Source: Cystobasidiopsis lactophilus (lineage: Eukaryota > Basidiomycota > Agaricostilbomycetes > Agaricostilbales > Chionosphaeraceae). From it: a DNA stretch of 64,000 nt. Positions 47,317 through 57,590 of the stretch are shown here, in pieces (the stretch's first letter is position 1; every line of letters begins with the position of its first letter). Below the pieces are notes generated by a model that ran no database searches, was not told where the DNA came from, and saw only the letters and a program-made list of their open reading frames with translations. Location of the stretch: assembly GCA_001599975.1 (NCBI GenBank), contig BCIO01000001.1:1-64000 (forward strand), given 5' to 3'. The position numbers and the translations under genes were made by a program.

Positions 47317-49163
47317 CTACGGCTCGCTTGAGCCTCCTCTAACGTTGCTTGTGGCGTGAGTGCTGAGAGGCTGGTCTCGCTGGGTTGCGCGGTCAAGCTG
47401 TTCGAAGCGTTCTTTGATGGCGGCGCTGGCTTGGGCCACAGCAGCCATGCCGCTGGGATGGCGCTGCTGCTGCTGGCGAGCGAAAGTCTGGCTAGGAAGA
47501 CTTGGCGTCAGAGGCGGCAGTTGGACACCGCTGCGCTCGAAGCTGGTCTCCAGCCGTTCGATGCGCCCCTCCAGCACCTGCAGGTCGTTGGTCAAGCTCT
47601 TGAGCATCTCGCTCATCCTCCGCTCAAGCAAGCCTTCGAACACCGCAGCCGACTGTTGCAGGGTGCCAAGGAGAGATGCCGAGCGGCGGATCTGGTCTTC
47701 TAAGTTGACTTGCAAGACGCGGCTGTCGGCCAACGAATCGTAGAACGTCGAAAAGAGCGTCATGAAAGCGGCTTTGGATGCTGGCGAATCACGGCCTTCT
47801 CTGTTAAGTGGGTCGAATTGCGGGTCATCTCGCATAGCAGGCAGGCGATGCTGTGGTGGGTGGAAGCCAGGATGGCCTCGAGATTGAAAGTCGTGCGCAG
47901 TGTGCGGAGGTTGGGGCATTGGGCGCCGTGACGTGGTTGGCGCACCTTGTTCGTGGGATTCGTGCGGAAACGTGGGGGATGGCTGGCCGTCGCGCTGCTC
48001 TTGGCCATTTAAGCGGCTGGCTTGGAGCTGGGCAGCCTGCTGATAGCCGCTTGGCCGAATGGGCGCTGACTTGGCGGAGGAGAAACTGCGTCCGCCTGGT
48101 CTCTGTGGCGCCTGCTCTTCGCCGTCCGGCAAGGTACCGGGCGTCTGAATGGTCAGCTTCCGCGCTTTGTCCCCCCGTCGATCAGCGAGCGACTTCGATG
48201 CGGCGTCCTCTCTGCTCAAACCGGGTCAGAACTGCAGTCAGAATGCGACCATCGGCAGAACTGACCCATCAGCGCCATCTTCCCTCGCGCGGAAAGAGTA
48301 TTGGTGCAGCATTTGGCTCTGCTCTTGCTGCATCCGACTGGATCCCGATGCCGATGGCGTTCCCATGGCCTTGCGGCTCTCGATCAACGCCTTTTGCTGT
48401 TCCATCAGACTCAAGCTCTTGCGAACGGTAGGCGCTTTAGATGGGTCTTGCAGGGCTTGAGCGGCGTCAAAGCCCATGACAATGGGCGAAACTGGGCTCG
48501 GCTCGGCGGGAAAGGCGCCAATGCCAGCTTCAATGCGAGCCATCGGAGCCAGTTGGAGGGGCGACAAGCCGTGAGCCACTTTCTTTCTGCCATTGCCAGC
48601 TTTTGACAGGGCCGCGGCACCCGTCTTTCGCTTCTTCCGACCAAGGTCCGTCGAGCTATCAGCCGCTTCGCCGCTTTCATTCCCTTGCTCGTGGTCGGGT
48701 GAGGGACTAGGCTCAGACTTGACAATCACAGCGCCAAAACTTTCGCTGGAAGAGCGCGTGAGCATTGGGCCACGCCCTCGCTTGCAATCCGGGTTGCTCA
48801 CTTTCTAGGTTCGGGAGCTTCCATGGAAACCGCCTTGCGTTTCAGGGCACCTGAATGGGAAGGACCATACTCTTGCGTAGTGTTTCCTGTCGCGGCAGAG
48901 GAGGAGGGAGCCAGATTGCGGCCATCAAGAATGACAGGTCGAAAGGAAGACCCAGCTGGATTGGCGGCGGAACCGGGCGTTCTTGGCGTTAAGGGCGGGA
49001 TAAAGACTGGTGTCGTGGGCTGTGAGGCAGCGGGAAAGGCAGGCAAGCTTGTCGGGGCTGAGACGGGCGCAGGGAAGCCGGGATTGGAGGAAAAGGTGCT
49101 GAAAGGAGGCAGGCGGACCTGCTTGCTGGAGCCTTCGGCGGGGGCGGTCGCAGTTTCGGCCAT
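47317..49163 (-). CDS. Disordered protein with coiled coil, probably nuclear
   Basis: ATG at 49163 (MAETATAPAEGSSKQVRL). Exon 1 is Pro/Ser-rich. A 56-nt intron joins EAPEPRN to ESFGAVIVKSEPSPSPDHE, then a likely nuclear-localisation patch (LGRKKRKTGAAALSKAGNGR) and the helical KSLSLMEQQKALIESRKAMG. A second intron leads to KSLADRRGDKARKLTIQTP and, near the end, a helical FMTLFSTFYDSLADSRVLQV with a coiled coil (EGLLERRMSEMLKSLTNDLQ) and a His/Gln-rich tail. Stop at 47317. No DNA-binding fold is visible. A transcriptional co-regulator or scaffold is the likeliest kind; this is inference only. Confidence 0.65.
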
Positions 49164-49488
49164 CCTTGCTGGTCACGGTGAAGTGGGTCCTGGAGAAGAG
49201 GGAGAGAATGCGCGTTGTACGGGTGAACGCTCGAGCCTTTCACTGGAAAGGTCTTGCCTCGAGGACGGTCCCGATGACACTCGAGGCTGTGGGGCGCCCG
49301 AAAGTGACTTGTGGCAGGCCTGAGAGCGTGTTCGAAGCCTCGACTGGCCGAATCGAAGCTGACCGCAGCAGAGGAAGGCTTCAAAGAGAGGCTTTCATGC
49401 CTTTTCTTTTTTTTTCTCGCGGGAAAAGAAAAATATCTTGTTTCAGGTGCGAGCAGCCTCTCTAAAGCCTGCAGCCACCAATAAGCCC
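49164..49488. other. Divergent promoter region
   Basis: 325 bp between divergent starts. An AG-rich and T-rich stretch (near 49400-49440) is followed by a CAG that could be the acceptor of a 5' UTR intron for the plus-strand membrane protein. Nothing else seen. Confidence 0.35.
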
Positions 49489-50183
49489 ATGCAGAGCTTG
49501 ACTTGTCCAGCAGTAGAGCCGGCGAAAGGATTCAGCTGGCTCGGGCTGGCCTTGTTGCCCTTTTCTTGGCTCTGGTTCGTCGTCCGCTGCATTTGGTGGC
49601 TCGCCGTCACCATCGTTTCCATCGTCACCTGGCCCGTCTACTTCCCGATTAAGACCATCTTCTGGAGACCCCTTTGGTCCTTGGTAGCCGCAACAGAGCC
49701 GGTTCGTTGCCCGCATTCCTCCCAAAGCCTGGCCGAATGGCTTCTAACGTTGATTGGTCTCCGCAGTACCGTCCGCTATTGTTGTTTTTGGCGTCAGGCG
49801 TGCTATTGGGCCTTTTGGTCGCCGTGACTGTCGTTCTGATCAGCGACGACCTCGTGCTCGCCCGCCTGCTGTCCTATTTCACTGTCGACAACGCGCCGGA
49901 AGCGCCGGCCGACAAACTCCCTCTGCCAGATTATGCGGCTTTTGACCACCCTGCCAGCTTCCAAGGCTCTCTTTTGACCGTACCGGCCCTTCGAGTCGGT
50001 CTGGTGTCCGCGTCGTCCGGCGACGAAGCGCCGTCCGCCTCGGAGGGCTCACCGTCGATCGGCGGCAAGCCCAGCAAGCACGTCACTTGGGCACTGGACA
50101 ACGAGAGATACAAGTCGGAAAGGGACAGGTCATCTTCTCCCACACCGAGGCGAAGAGGGCTGGTAAAGCGCCGCAAGAGGTGA
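49489..50183 (+). CDS. Small membrane protein, two hydrophobic blocks
   Basis: ATG at 49489 (MQSLTCPAVEPAKGF). The first hydrophobic block (LGLALLPFSWLWFVVRCIWW, then LAVTIVSIVTWPVYFPIKTI) could hold two spans. A short intron in the 49.70-49.77 kb area joins it to YRPLLLFLASGVLLGLLVAV, another span. The C-terminal half is hydrophilic: LPLPDYAAFDHPASFQGSLL, then Ser/Gly-rich, ending in basic SPTPRRRGLVKRRKR. The aromatic-rich WLWFVV/CIWWL start and basic tail suggest an ER or nuclear-envelope protein, but no family is recognised. Confidence 0.6.
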
Positions 50184-51020
50184 AGCATGGCCACGGCGAA
50201 GACGGCTTTACCTGTTGCGCAGTTCGGCTTGGTGCGGCAAGAGCTGGGTGCTTTGTCCTTGTCCGGCTCAAGACGCTATGCGCATCTAGCAGCGCCAGCT
50301 GTGCCCGATTCCGTGACCCGGGATACGTTTGCCACGGCTTGGGCACCTTTGCTTCCGTTGTATTACCCTGTACCTTGTACTTTAGCAGGCGTTCTGGACT
50401 GCCCTTTTGACGGCGATCTCACATCCCAAATGTTGCCACGCCTCAAGCGCGCTCGCCGCTGCCAAGGCTGCTTCGGAAGGGTCACCCAACGCCCACCACG
50501 CCCTCATGCTGTTCCTCTTAAAGTTTTACTATTTGCGCAACTTTGATTGAGCGCTTGCTTCGTGAATCTGATGTATCAGCATTTGCTTTTGCGGTCTTTG
50601 CCGTTCCCGACGTGTTCAAGGCAGCTGCTCTCTGTCGAACTCCGGATTCTATTGAACTCATCACCATGACGCCCTCGCGCTCGAATTCAGTCTAGCAGTC
50701 TAGCAGCACACCAACTGCGTATAAGATCAGTTCTTTCTACTGCAGGAGCGCCTTGCGTCTAGGAACGGAGAGCTTCCTGGCCCCTTTGCTGCTCGCCGCG
50801 TATATTGCGCCGATGGCGAAAAGAACACCTTGCCCTGACCTTTTCAGCAAATATCGCTCTACCTCACTGCATCTGCTTATCTTCGCCAACTTTCGAAATG
50901 CCTTCAGACCAATAGGCACCACTCCAACCAGAAGTCCGAGTCACCGATGAACGCCTTCTGAACCCTTCGCGAGAGAACTCCCTCTGCCTCGACCTCTCCG
51001 CTACAACCAACGCGTCTATC
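50184..51020. other. Intergenic, no gene supported
   Basis: An ATG frame from 50187 to 50546 follows directly on the stop of the preceding gene. It lacks protein-like character and is probably 3' UTR. The remainder should include the promoter of the first tandem membrane-protein gene. Confidence 0.45.
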
Positions 51021-52175
51021 ATGTCGACAAAGAATCACCAATTGGGTCCCGGCGCGACAGCGACGGCTCCCAGTTTCCAACCCGGCCAGGGTTACGGCGG
51101 TGGCAACAGCATGCGATACAGGCCCGGCCATACCCAGCAGACCATCCAGGCCCTGTCCCACGGCGCCGACAAGCTCATGCACAAGGCCGAAGCGGTCGAT
51201 GCCCATATGCAGTCCATTGACAACCACCACTGGCTGATGGCGATTGCCGGCATCCTCTTCATGATGTCGGCCTTCCTTCTCCTGCTATTGGTCGTCTCCC
51301 CAGGCGTCGGGATGTGGGCCATGGCAAGGAACGGCGACAACGCCGTGTTGCTGGACGGTTTCTGTTCCATTGCCATCAGCGCCAATTCGAGTGCGACCGG
51401 CTGTGCATCATCTTTTGCTCTGGCTCTTGCGAATGAAGAAGACGTCGCTATACAGGCTCTGATAGGCGCATGGGGCCTCCTGGGCATGGCAACTCACTGC
51501 GCAGCCGGCCTCGTTCTCGCTTGCACAAGCTTTTTTCTGATCATCCTCGCCTTCATGAATCACACCCACGACATCAACGTCAGCAGCAAACTGCAAGTCA
51601 AGAAGCTCAAGAATGCCATACGCGATCGGTCGCTGATTTGCTATGTAAACATTGGCCTGACGTTGCCGTGCTGCTATTCCGACTTCGTGATGGGGGTTAG
51701 TCATTTAAGCCACAGACGTTTTTCTTTCCGGTCGGACTCACGTACCTAAAAAGGTGCGCGCGGCGAATCTCTTTCAAGGAGCGGCCATTTCGAATCTCTC
51801 TGGCGGGTTTTGGATGTCCATCTTGGCCTTAGTAGGTTCAACGCTTTCGCGAGATTTCCATGCTTTATTATGGCTGACGCTGCTATGCGGCAGGTCTGTG
51901 CTTGCGGCGCTGCCAACTGTCAGTGGTTCTTACCTTCTGCCGCCCGCCTGTTTCGGGCTAATTCCTTAAGCGTTGCAGTGCTTCATCAAGTATCCAAGAA
52001 GCAGCTCCACCAAGCTGGGGCCGATGCTGCCCGCAATGACCGCCAACGACTCGACGGATTGCACTTGCCTCACATGAACAAAAACGTTGGCACCCGGATG
52101 GCCGCTCACGCCGCCCGTCTCGATGCATTGGATCAGTACAACAGCTCGAAGGACCACCATCACGCCGGCCATTGA
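51021..52175 (+). CDS. Unrecognised multispan membrane protein, tandem copy 1, His-rich tail
   Basis: ATG at 51021 (MSTKNHQLGPGATATAPSF). A Gly/Gln-rich hydrophilic N-terminus leads to DNHHWLMAIAGILFMMSAF and LLLLLVVSPGVGMWAMARNG. Then come a Cys-containing loop with DGFCSIAISANSSATGCASS and ALIGAWGLLGMATHCAAGLV with ACTSFFLIILAF. ICYVNIGLTLPCCYSDFVMG and VRAANLFQGAAISNLSGGFW follow. Four spans are the simplest count. Exons join across introns after FVMG, after SILAL and before LHQVSKKQ. The soluble tail ends SSKDHHHAGH. The second copy at 52507 shares most of this. Two Cys in the loop could form a disulfide. No known family is recognised; a claudin/tetraspan-like fold is only an analogy. Confidence 0.75.
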
Positions 52176-52177
52176 CG

Positions 52178-52248
52178 AAAATGTTTTCGAGCAACACATA
52201 AAATGTTTTCGATGTGCTGCTCGAAAACTCTATGTGCTGCTCGAAAAC
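52178..52248. repeat. Cluster of direct and inverted repeats behind copy 1
   Basis: It begins 3 bp after the stop codon of copy 1. The 13-mer AAAATGTTTTCGA occurs at 52178-52190 and 52200-52212. The 17-mer ATGTGCTGCTCGAAAAC occurs at 52212-52228 and 52232-52248. The segment GTTTTCGAGCAACACAT at 52183-52199 is complementary to each 17-mer with a single mismatch. The transcript could therefore fold into a 17-bp stem with a 12-nt loop, or pair with the second 17-mer. Confidence 0.85.
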
Positions 52249-52506
52249 ACTAAGACAAGGAATAATCTGGCGCGACTTTGCCTCTGCAGACCACATTCCT
52301 TAGGCTACCGTTTCCAGTCTCTTGACTGAGCTTGGATCCTAGTTCTATTGTCATTGGATTCTCTGATGGCGTTATTCAAGTCCCACGCTCCGCTGCGACC
52401 GAGAGCAAAAGTTCGACTCGACCACGGACGCCTTCTGTGGGCTTCGTGACATGCGCATTCCTGCCCTGTCTTTCACCACGTCTGTCACCACGGACGAAAA
52501 CGCGCC

Positions 52507-53607
52507 ATGTTATATAACAGCAGCCAGAGCACGAAGGCGGCAGCTCCCAGCTTTAACGCTGGTCAACCGTACGGCAGCAATGCCTCTTCTTACCGTTCCT
52601 CTAGCGCCCAGCAGGCCGTTGCTTCGATCCAATACGGTGCTGGTCAAATCAAAGCCCAGACCCACGAAACGGACAAGTACATGAAGAGCATTGGGGACCA
52701 CCACTGGCTAATGATCATTGCCGGCATGCTCTACCTGATGGCCGCCTTCCTCCTTCTACTCCTGGTCGTCTCTCCCGGCGTGGGAATGTGGGCCTTAGCT
52801 CGCAACGGTGACAATGCGGTTCTTCTGGACGGCTTCTGTTCCGCCGACCTCGAATCGAGCTCCAGCTCGACCGGCTGCGCGTCGTCCATTGCGCTGGCAC
52901 TAGCCAACAGTGATGACGTCGCTGTCCAAGCTTTGATAGGCGCATGGGGCATGCTGGGCATGTGCACCCATTGCGGCGCCGCCATCGTGCTGACTTGCAC
53001 GAGCGCTTTCCTCATCATTCGCTCCTTCGGGAAGCACTCCAAAGAGATCGACATCAACAACAAAAAGCAAGTGAAACAGCTCAAGAACGCCATCACCGAC
53101 CGATCGATTGTTTCCTACGCTAACATGGGGATGACATTGCCGGCGTGCTTTGCGGACTGGGTGATGGGCATTCGGGCCGCCAACGTCTTTCAAGGGGCGG
53201 CCATTGCGAACCTCTCTGGTGGGTTCTGGATGTCGACGCTTGCTCTGGTAGGTTTCCTTCACCACCGCCCTTCACTCTGGTGCTAAATGGATGCGACCGC
53301 CCCTCCACAGATCTGTGCCGCTGGCGCAGCATTCAGTGAGTCCTTTTGTGTTTCCTGTGGCTAGTCTGCATCCAGATCAAGTGCTCATCTCTCGAGTTGG
53401 CCAGTGTTGCATCGAGTCTCGAAGAAGCAGCTCGCAGAGGCTGGGCGCAAGGCGCGGGCCAGTGACCAGGGCAAGCTGAGCAACTTCTTCCGCCACAAAG
53501 ACGGCGCGAGCTGGGATGTGCAGGTAGCGGCACACCACGCGGCCCACGCAGCAAAGAACGCCTACTTCGGGGAGCAGCCAAGCAACACCCACAGTCACAG
53601 CCACTGA
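52507..53607 (+). CDS. Unrecognised multispan membrane protein, tandem copy 2, His-rich tail
   Basis: ATG at 52507 (MLYNSSQSTKAAAPSFNAG). It aligns with copy 1 from GDHHWLMIIAGMLYLMAAF onward: LLLLLVVSPGVGMWALARNG is almost identical, then DGFCSADLESSSSSTGCASS, ALIGAWGMLGMCTHCGAAIV, ITDRSIVSYANMGMTLPACF and IRAANVFQGAAIANLSGGFW. The variable parts are the first 50 residues, the cytosolic loop and the tail, which ends QPSNTHSHSH. Introns after STLAL and before LHRVSKKQ match those of copy 1, but the copy-1 intron inside the FVMG/VRAAN junction is missing: here that sequence is continuous. It lies head to tail with copy 1, 331 bp apart, so a local duplication is the origin. Confidence 0.75.
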
Positions 53608-54122
53608 GCTCCGTGGTTCAGTATTTCGCTCCTGAGACCTCAGCTTCACAATCTTTGGAAGACGAGCAACGGTGGCAAACGGGTAAAACAGAGGGCCAAG
53701 CCTGCCGGGTGGCCACGCTTTTGAAGTCGCACTTTAATCTAAAAAAAGTCGCGTCGAATGCTCTTTGCCTTCCATATCTGAGCGAGTCATTGTTGCAAGC
53801 TATCATCAGGAAGTGACAGGGCGCTGAGAAAGGACCAAGGGCGGGAGTGCCATTGGCCACGGCTAAGCTTCGGAAGCAAGTTGTGACTGGCAATTTGCCA
53901 CCAGCGCGCTCTTTTCCCCGCCCCACTCCTCTCATACCACTAAGGGGCTAATCCCTTGGCCTGCTACATCCACGGCTGCGTCAAGACGGGCAGCGGTAGC
54001 AGCCAGCGAACAGGCACCAATCTCCCCACAAATCCTATTCCACCGAAGAGAGGACGAGCAGAAACACGTTTCACTGCTGCAGCCACCCGCGCCCTCCCCT
54101 CTGCACTAGTAGCCGGCCAACA
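53608..54122. other. Intergenic, no gene seen
   Basis: 515 bp that must hold the copy-2 3' UTR and the promoter/leader of the following regulator gene. Pyrimidine-rich tracts occur just before the ATG at 54123. No coding signal. Confidence 0.45.
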
Positions 54123-57110
54123 ATGGCGGCTATACCAGAGCCAGCGCCAGGGCAGCAGCAGCACCCAGCTCTGCTCTCGCTCAAAGTGTCCCAGCTGGGC
54201 AGCATCCACGAGGACAGGCTGCCCTCCGAGCTCGCCTTCCTCTCCCGCGTCTTCCGCCACGCCGCCTGCGCCATTGACGAGGGGCGCCGGTTCGAGAACC
54301 TGTCCTGGCGCTTGTGGGCGCTCGAGGGCGGGCATTTGCAGGCGGCAGCGGGTCATGCAGCAGCCGGCAAGGGCGAACAACAAGGCGAGCCCGTGTTTGT
54401 GCCCGACTGCGAGGCCCAGCAGCCCATCAGCGACCCGGAGGACGGCGACGAGGACGAATGGACGGAGGAGGACGAGGACGAGGACCGGGAAGTTGGGCGG
54501 CAAGACCGAGGAGGGGATTTGCCACAGCTCCTCCTGCGCCCGCCTGTGCCTCCAGATCCCACCCCGCCCCCAGACGACGGCAGCACGCTCGTGTCCGAAT
54601 CCAGCTCGGCCCCCAACAGGCCCACCTTCATGCGCTCGGACAGCAGCCTGACTCGAATGCACTCCAAGCTCCGCACCGGCTCCTTCAACTCGGCCCACCG
54701 GCCCAGGATAACCCCGAATGGCCTCCAGCACCTCTTCTCTGCCATCCAGCCTGCCAACGATCTCAAGCCCAGCCCCAAAGTCGTGCCGGCCACACCCTCA
54801 CCCGCCGTTGACTCGGTCTCGTCCGCGGACCCGCTCCCCTCCGCGTCGACTTCTAAGAACGTCAAGCAGCTCCAAGTCGAGGTGTGTTTTGTCTTAATTA
54901 TACATCCCGGAAGCATTCTCATTGGAGCCGGCGCGTGGACGAAGACTGTGCCTAAGGAAGTTGAAGTGGACGACCACGACACCGACTGGTCCGAAGCCGA
55001 GGACCAGCTGTCGCCCATCGAGCCTCTCTACAGCCCGCCGCCGACGTCAGAGGCTTACTTTGACAGCAACAGGAGCAGCCATCACTCCAGCCTGAAACGC
55101 TCCCACACCGCCACGTCCGCCCTACACCACCGGCCGGGCCTAGCATCCACAGGCCGCTCGTCCTCCTCCTCTAAGAAGCAGCCTGTCCGCCCTGCTCTGC
55201 ACCACCGCCATAGCAGCGACCAGTACACCACTTCGACGGGCAGCAAGTCCAGCTTGGTCCGCAACGCCTCGCACAAGTCGGTCCGAATAGCCGATGAGCT
55301 GCCAACAGCAGCAGCTTCCTCTTCGCACTTTAATCCCTCGGACCGCCCACGGCATGGCCGGAAGACCTCCTCCTCTTCGTCCACGCACCAAATGGCCAGG
55401 AGCCGGTCCTCCGAGGGCGCCCGAGCTGCCGTCGCCCTCGAGCGCACTCGTAGCGGTGGCGACCTGCCCCGGCCCATCCCGTTCCGGATCCCCTCCCACA
55501 ACAAGAGCAATGCCAGCCTGACGTCGTTGGAACCCCGCAGTGTAGTCAGGGGGTTTGAGCCTCAGCCGTCCGAGTCAGAAGCAGACGGGCTGGCTTCCTC
55601 TTCGCTCTTGGGCAAGTCGGTCCCGCCCGGTCCGAACGTCTCCCCCTCCGACCGGGCTCCGCCTCGCTACCCTTTCGCTTCTGGTCCCTCTGCGTTGCCT
55701 CCAGTGGCCTCCCTGTCAGCGTCTGAAGACTCGAGCGAGCCAGCGCCACCGGCTGCCGTCCCCCAGTCCCTCCCCATGCTTCGCCCACCCAACCCGTCGC
55801 CGGTCGGCTCCGTCATGCCTTCCAACAATGGCCTCTTGGGTGGCCGATCCAGCGCGGAGCTCGCCGCTGCCCCACAGCCACAGCCACACCTTTGGTTGCA
55901 GGTCAACAGCCAAGAAGACGCCCCTCAGCCCGCCAAGGTCGATGGCGCTATTAAGACTTCGCCTCGTAAGGCGACGGCCAACGGCACTCAAAAGCGCGGC
56001 ATGTTCTTCCTGTCGCAATCCGTTGGGTCAGAGATGGGCTCGGACTCAGAGAGCGAAGGCCACTCGTCGAACAACGCTCTCAAGCGAAGAGTTTCCCCTA
56101 ATGCGCGGCACAACCCTAGTCCAAAGTCGCCGGCGCCAGTCGAGCAGGCGGCCTCTGTCTTCAAGCCCAGCTCGCTCAAGGCCTCCACCAAGGTGCCGGA
56201 GACCGCGGACGACGAGGACTCGTCAGGCTGGGGCTCGGAGTACAGCGAAGCGTCTGACACAGAAGACTCACCCGGCAAGAGGGACAAAGGCAAGGGCCGG
56301 GCCAACAGCGAAGGTGCAAGCGGTCAACCGGGCGAGATGTTTGCCAAACGGGTGCCGACCGCCCCAGGCCCTCTCAGCCGCATCGAAAGCCGAACCGGTT
56401 TACTCACCCAGCTCTTCAAGCCAAGCCTTGACGATGAGCAAGCGGTGTCGGTCTTGCTCAGGAACCCTTCAGCGGTGGGATTGGTGATGGCCGGCAGATC
56501 CAAGAGCTCGGTCGATGCCCTGCCAGCTCGTCGGGGCCTCCAGCCCTCCAAGTCTGCTGTTGCCTTGCCTGCGGTCAGCTACGACGTCGAGAAGGGCGAC
56601 TTCTTCCCCAAGCAGCAAAGTTCCCACGTCTCCTCACGCCCGGCTCAACCTATTCCCGCCAAGCCCAGGCTGGGTGGCCGGCCGGCCGACGTCGAGCTCA
56701 GCGATTCGGACGAGTCAGAGGTGGAGGACGACGTGCAACTCTCGCCTGGAAGAGCCGCAGCCCTAGCAGCCGCAGTCGCTCGCCACGCCGGCCGCGTCGT
56801 CGCTGGCCCGCAAACACCGCGCACCACCCGACGCCTCATGCTTTCCACCGAGCTTTCCGAGTCTCTCAGACGCAACTTGCTATGGGAGCGCCAGTCGAGG
56901 AGCCGCCTGCTGGGCAATGCGCCCACCGTCTCGGCCCGTCAAGCTGGTGGCGTCCCTGCCGACCAACCCGTGCCTCCCGAATTCCGGCGCCACACCATCA
57001 TGCCCGACTTTTACGCCCCACCAACCCAGTCCCAGAGCCAACCGAATGCGACCCAGCATGGGCCTGCTGCCCCGCTGCCTAACCGGCGCAGGGAAGAGCG
57101 TGCGTTCTGA
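54123..57110 (+). CDS. GATA_AreA-like (DUF1752) and DUF3295 regulatory protein
   Basis: One long frame of 995 residues. The N-terminus carries the DUF1752 signature EGRRFENLSWRLWALEGG near residues 55-70, the AreA-type segment found in Mks1-like regulators. The centre is long, disordered, Ser/Pro-rich, with acidic runs (DGDEDEWTEEDEDEDRE) and repeated Ser clusters suitable for phosphorylation. Near the C-terminus, KRGMFFLSQSVGSEMGSD, RIESRTGLLTQLFKPS and MLSTELSESLRRNLLWERQS match the DUF3295 pattern, whose LLWER block is diagnostic. Such proteins act in nutrient/TORC1-linked gene control. A 63-nt stretch (about 54892-54954, donor GTGTGT, acceptor ACGAAG) reads in frame but looks like a retained short intron. 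Confidence 0.8.
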   Translation: MAAIPEPAPGQQQHPALLSLKVSQLGSIHEDRLPSELAFLSRVFRHAACAIDEGRRFENLSWRLWALEGGHLQAAAGHAAAGKGEQQGEPVFVPDCEAQQPISDPEDGDEDEWTEEDEDEDREVGRQDRGGDLPQLLLRPPVPPDPTPPPDDGSTLVSESSSAPNRPTFMRSDSSLTRMHSKLRTGSFNSAHRPRITPNGLQHLFSAIQPANDLKPSPKVVPATPSPAVDSVSSADPLPSASTSKNVKQLQVEVCFVLIIHPGSILIGAGAWTKTVPKEVEVDDHDTDWSEAEDQLSPIEPLYSPPPTSEAYFDSNRSSHHSSLKRSHTATSALHHRPGLASTGRSSSSSKKQPVRPALHHRHSSDQYTTSTGSKSSLVRNASHKSVRIADELPTAAASSSHFNPSDRPRHGRKTSSSSSTHQMARSRSSEGARAAVALERTRSGGDLPRPIPFRIPSHNKSNASLTSLEPRSVVRGFEPQPSESEADGLASSSLLGKSVPPGPNVSPSDRAPPRYPFASGPSALPPVASLSASEDSSEPAPPAAVPQSLPMLRPPNPSPVGSVMPSNNGLLGGRSSAELAAAPQPQPHLWLQVNSQEDAPQPAKVDGAIKTSPRKATANGTQKRGMFFLSQSVGSEMGSDSESEGHSSNNALKRRVSPNARHNPSPKSPAPVEQAASVFKPSSLKASTKVPETADDEDSSGWGSEYSEASDTEDSPGKRDKGKGRANSEGASGQPGEMFAKRVPTAPGPLSRIESRTGLLTQLFKPSLDDEQAVSVLLRNPSAVGLVMAGRSKSSVDALPARRGLQPSKSAVALPAVSYDVEKGDFFPKQQSSHVSSRPAQPIPAKPRLGGRPADVELSDSDESEVEDDVQLSPGRAAALAAAVARHAGRVVAGPQTPRTTRRLMLSTELSESLRRNLLWERQSRSRLLGNAPTVSARQAGGVPADQPVPPEFRRHTIMPDFYAPPTQSQSQPNATQHGPAAPLPNRRREERAF

Positions 57111-57590
57111 CTTTTCTTGCTGAAGGCTCTGGCGCTTATTCTGATTCGATTCGATGTACAGCATCGCATATTTCTGGAGGTCTCCACGAACAGTGAGCAG
57201 TGCTGTCAGCCTTCTTGATGCCATTGCTGACAAAGTGACGAACAGCGGCTGGTGAACGACTCACGACCCTAATATCTTTCCCTCACCTCACGCTGTACAT
57301 TCACCCCTCGTCTTCATCTGACTCTGGCCTTTCGCATTCCTCTCTAGGACTCTAGGACAGGCCATCAACCTGTGTAACAACTGCAACAAATCTTGCATTG
57401 TAAACTTTTGCGCAAAGCATTAGGGTCTTGACTCTCGGACTAGCGCGGCGATGCCGTATGGCGTCGAGTTTGACGAAATGGCACCGCGAGCTCGTTCGAG
57501 CTGGCAGCGCCACTAAACGGAGGCTGCTCTCACTCTCTTGCTCTCGTTGAATGGGCCTTCAATTTGGCATTCACCTCTTGGCGCCTTGCC
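57111..57590. other. Intergenic, no gene seen
   Basis: 480 bp between the regulator stop and the first F-box-like gene. The frame upstream of 57591 is open but has no ATG, so the start used is the first. No obvious promoter motif. Confidence 0.4.

Noticed and set aside
50187-50546. 119-codon plus-strand ATG frame after the small membrane protein
   Set aside because: It starts directly behind the preceding stop, lacks any domain-like pattern and has no splice signals. It is better explained as 3' UTR.
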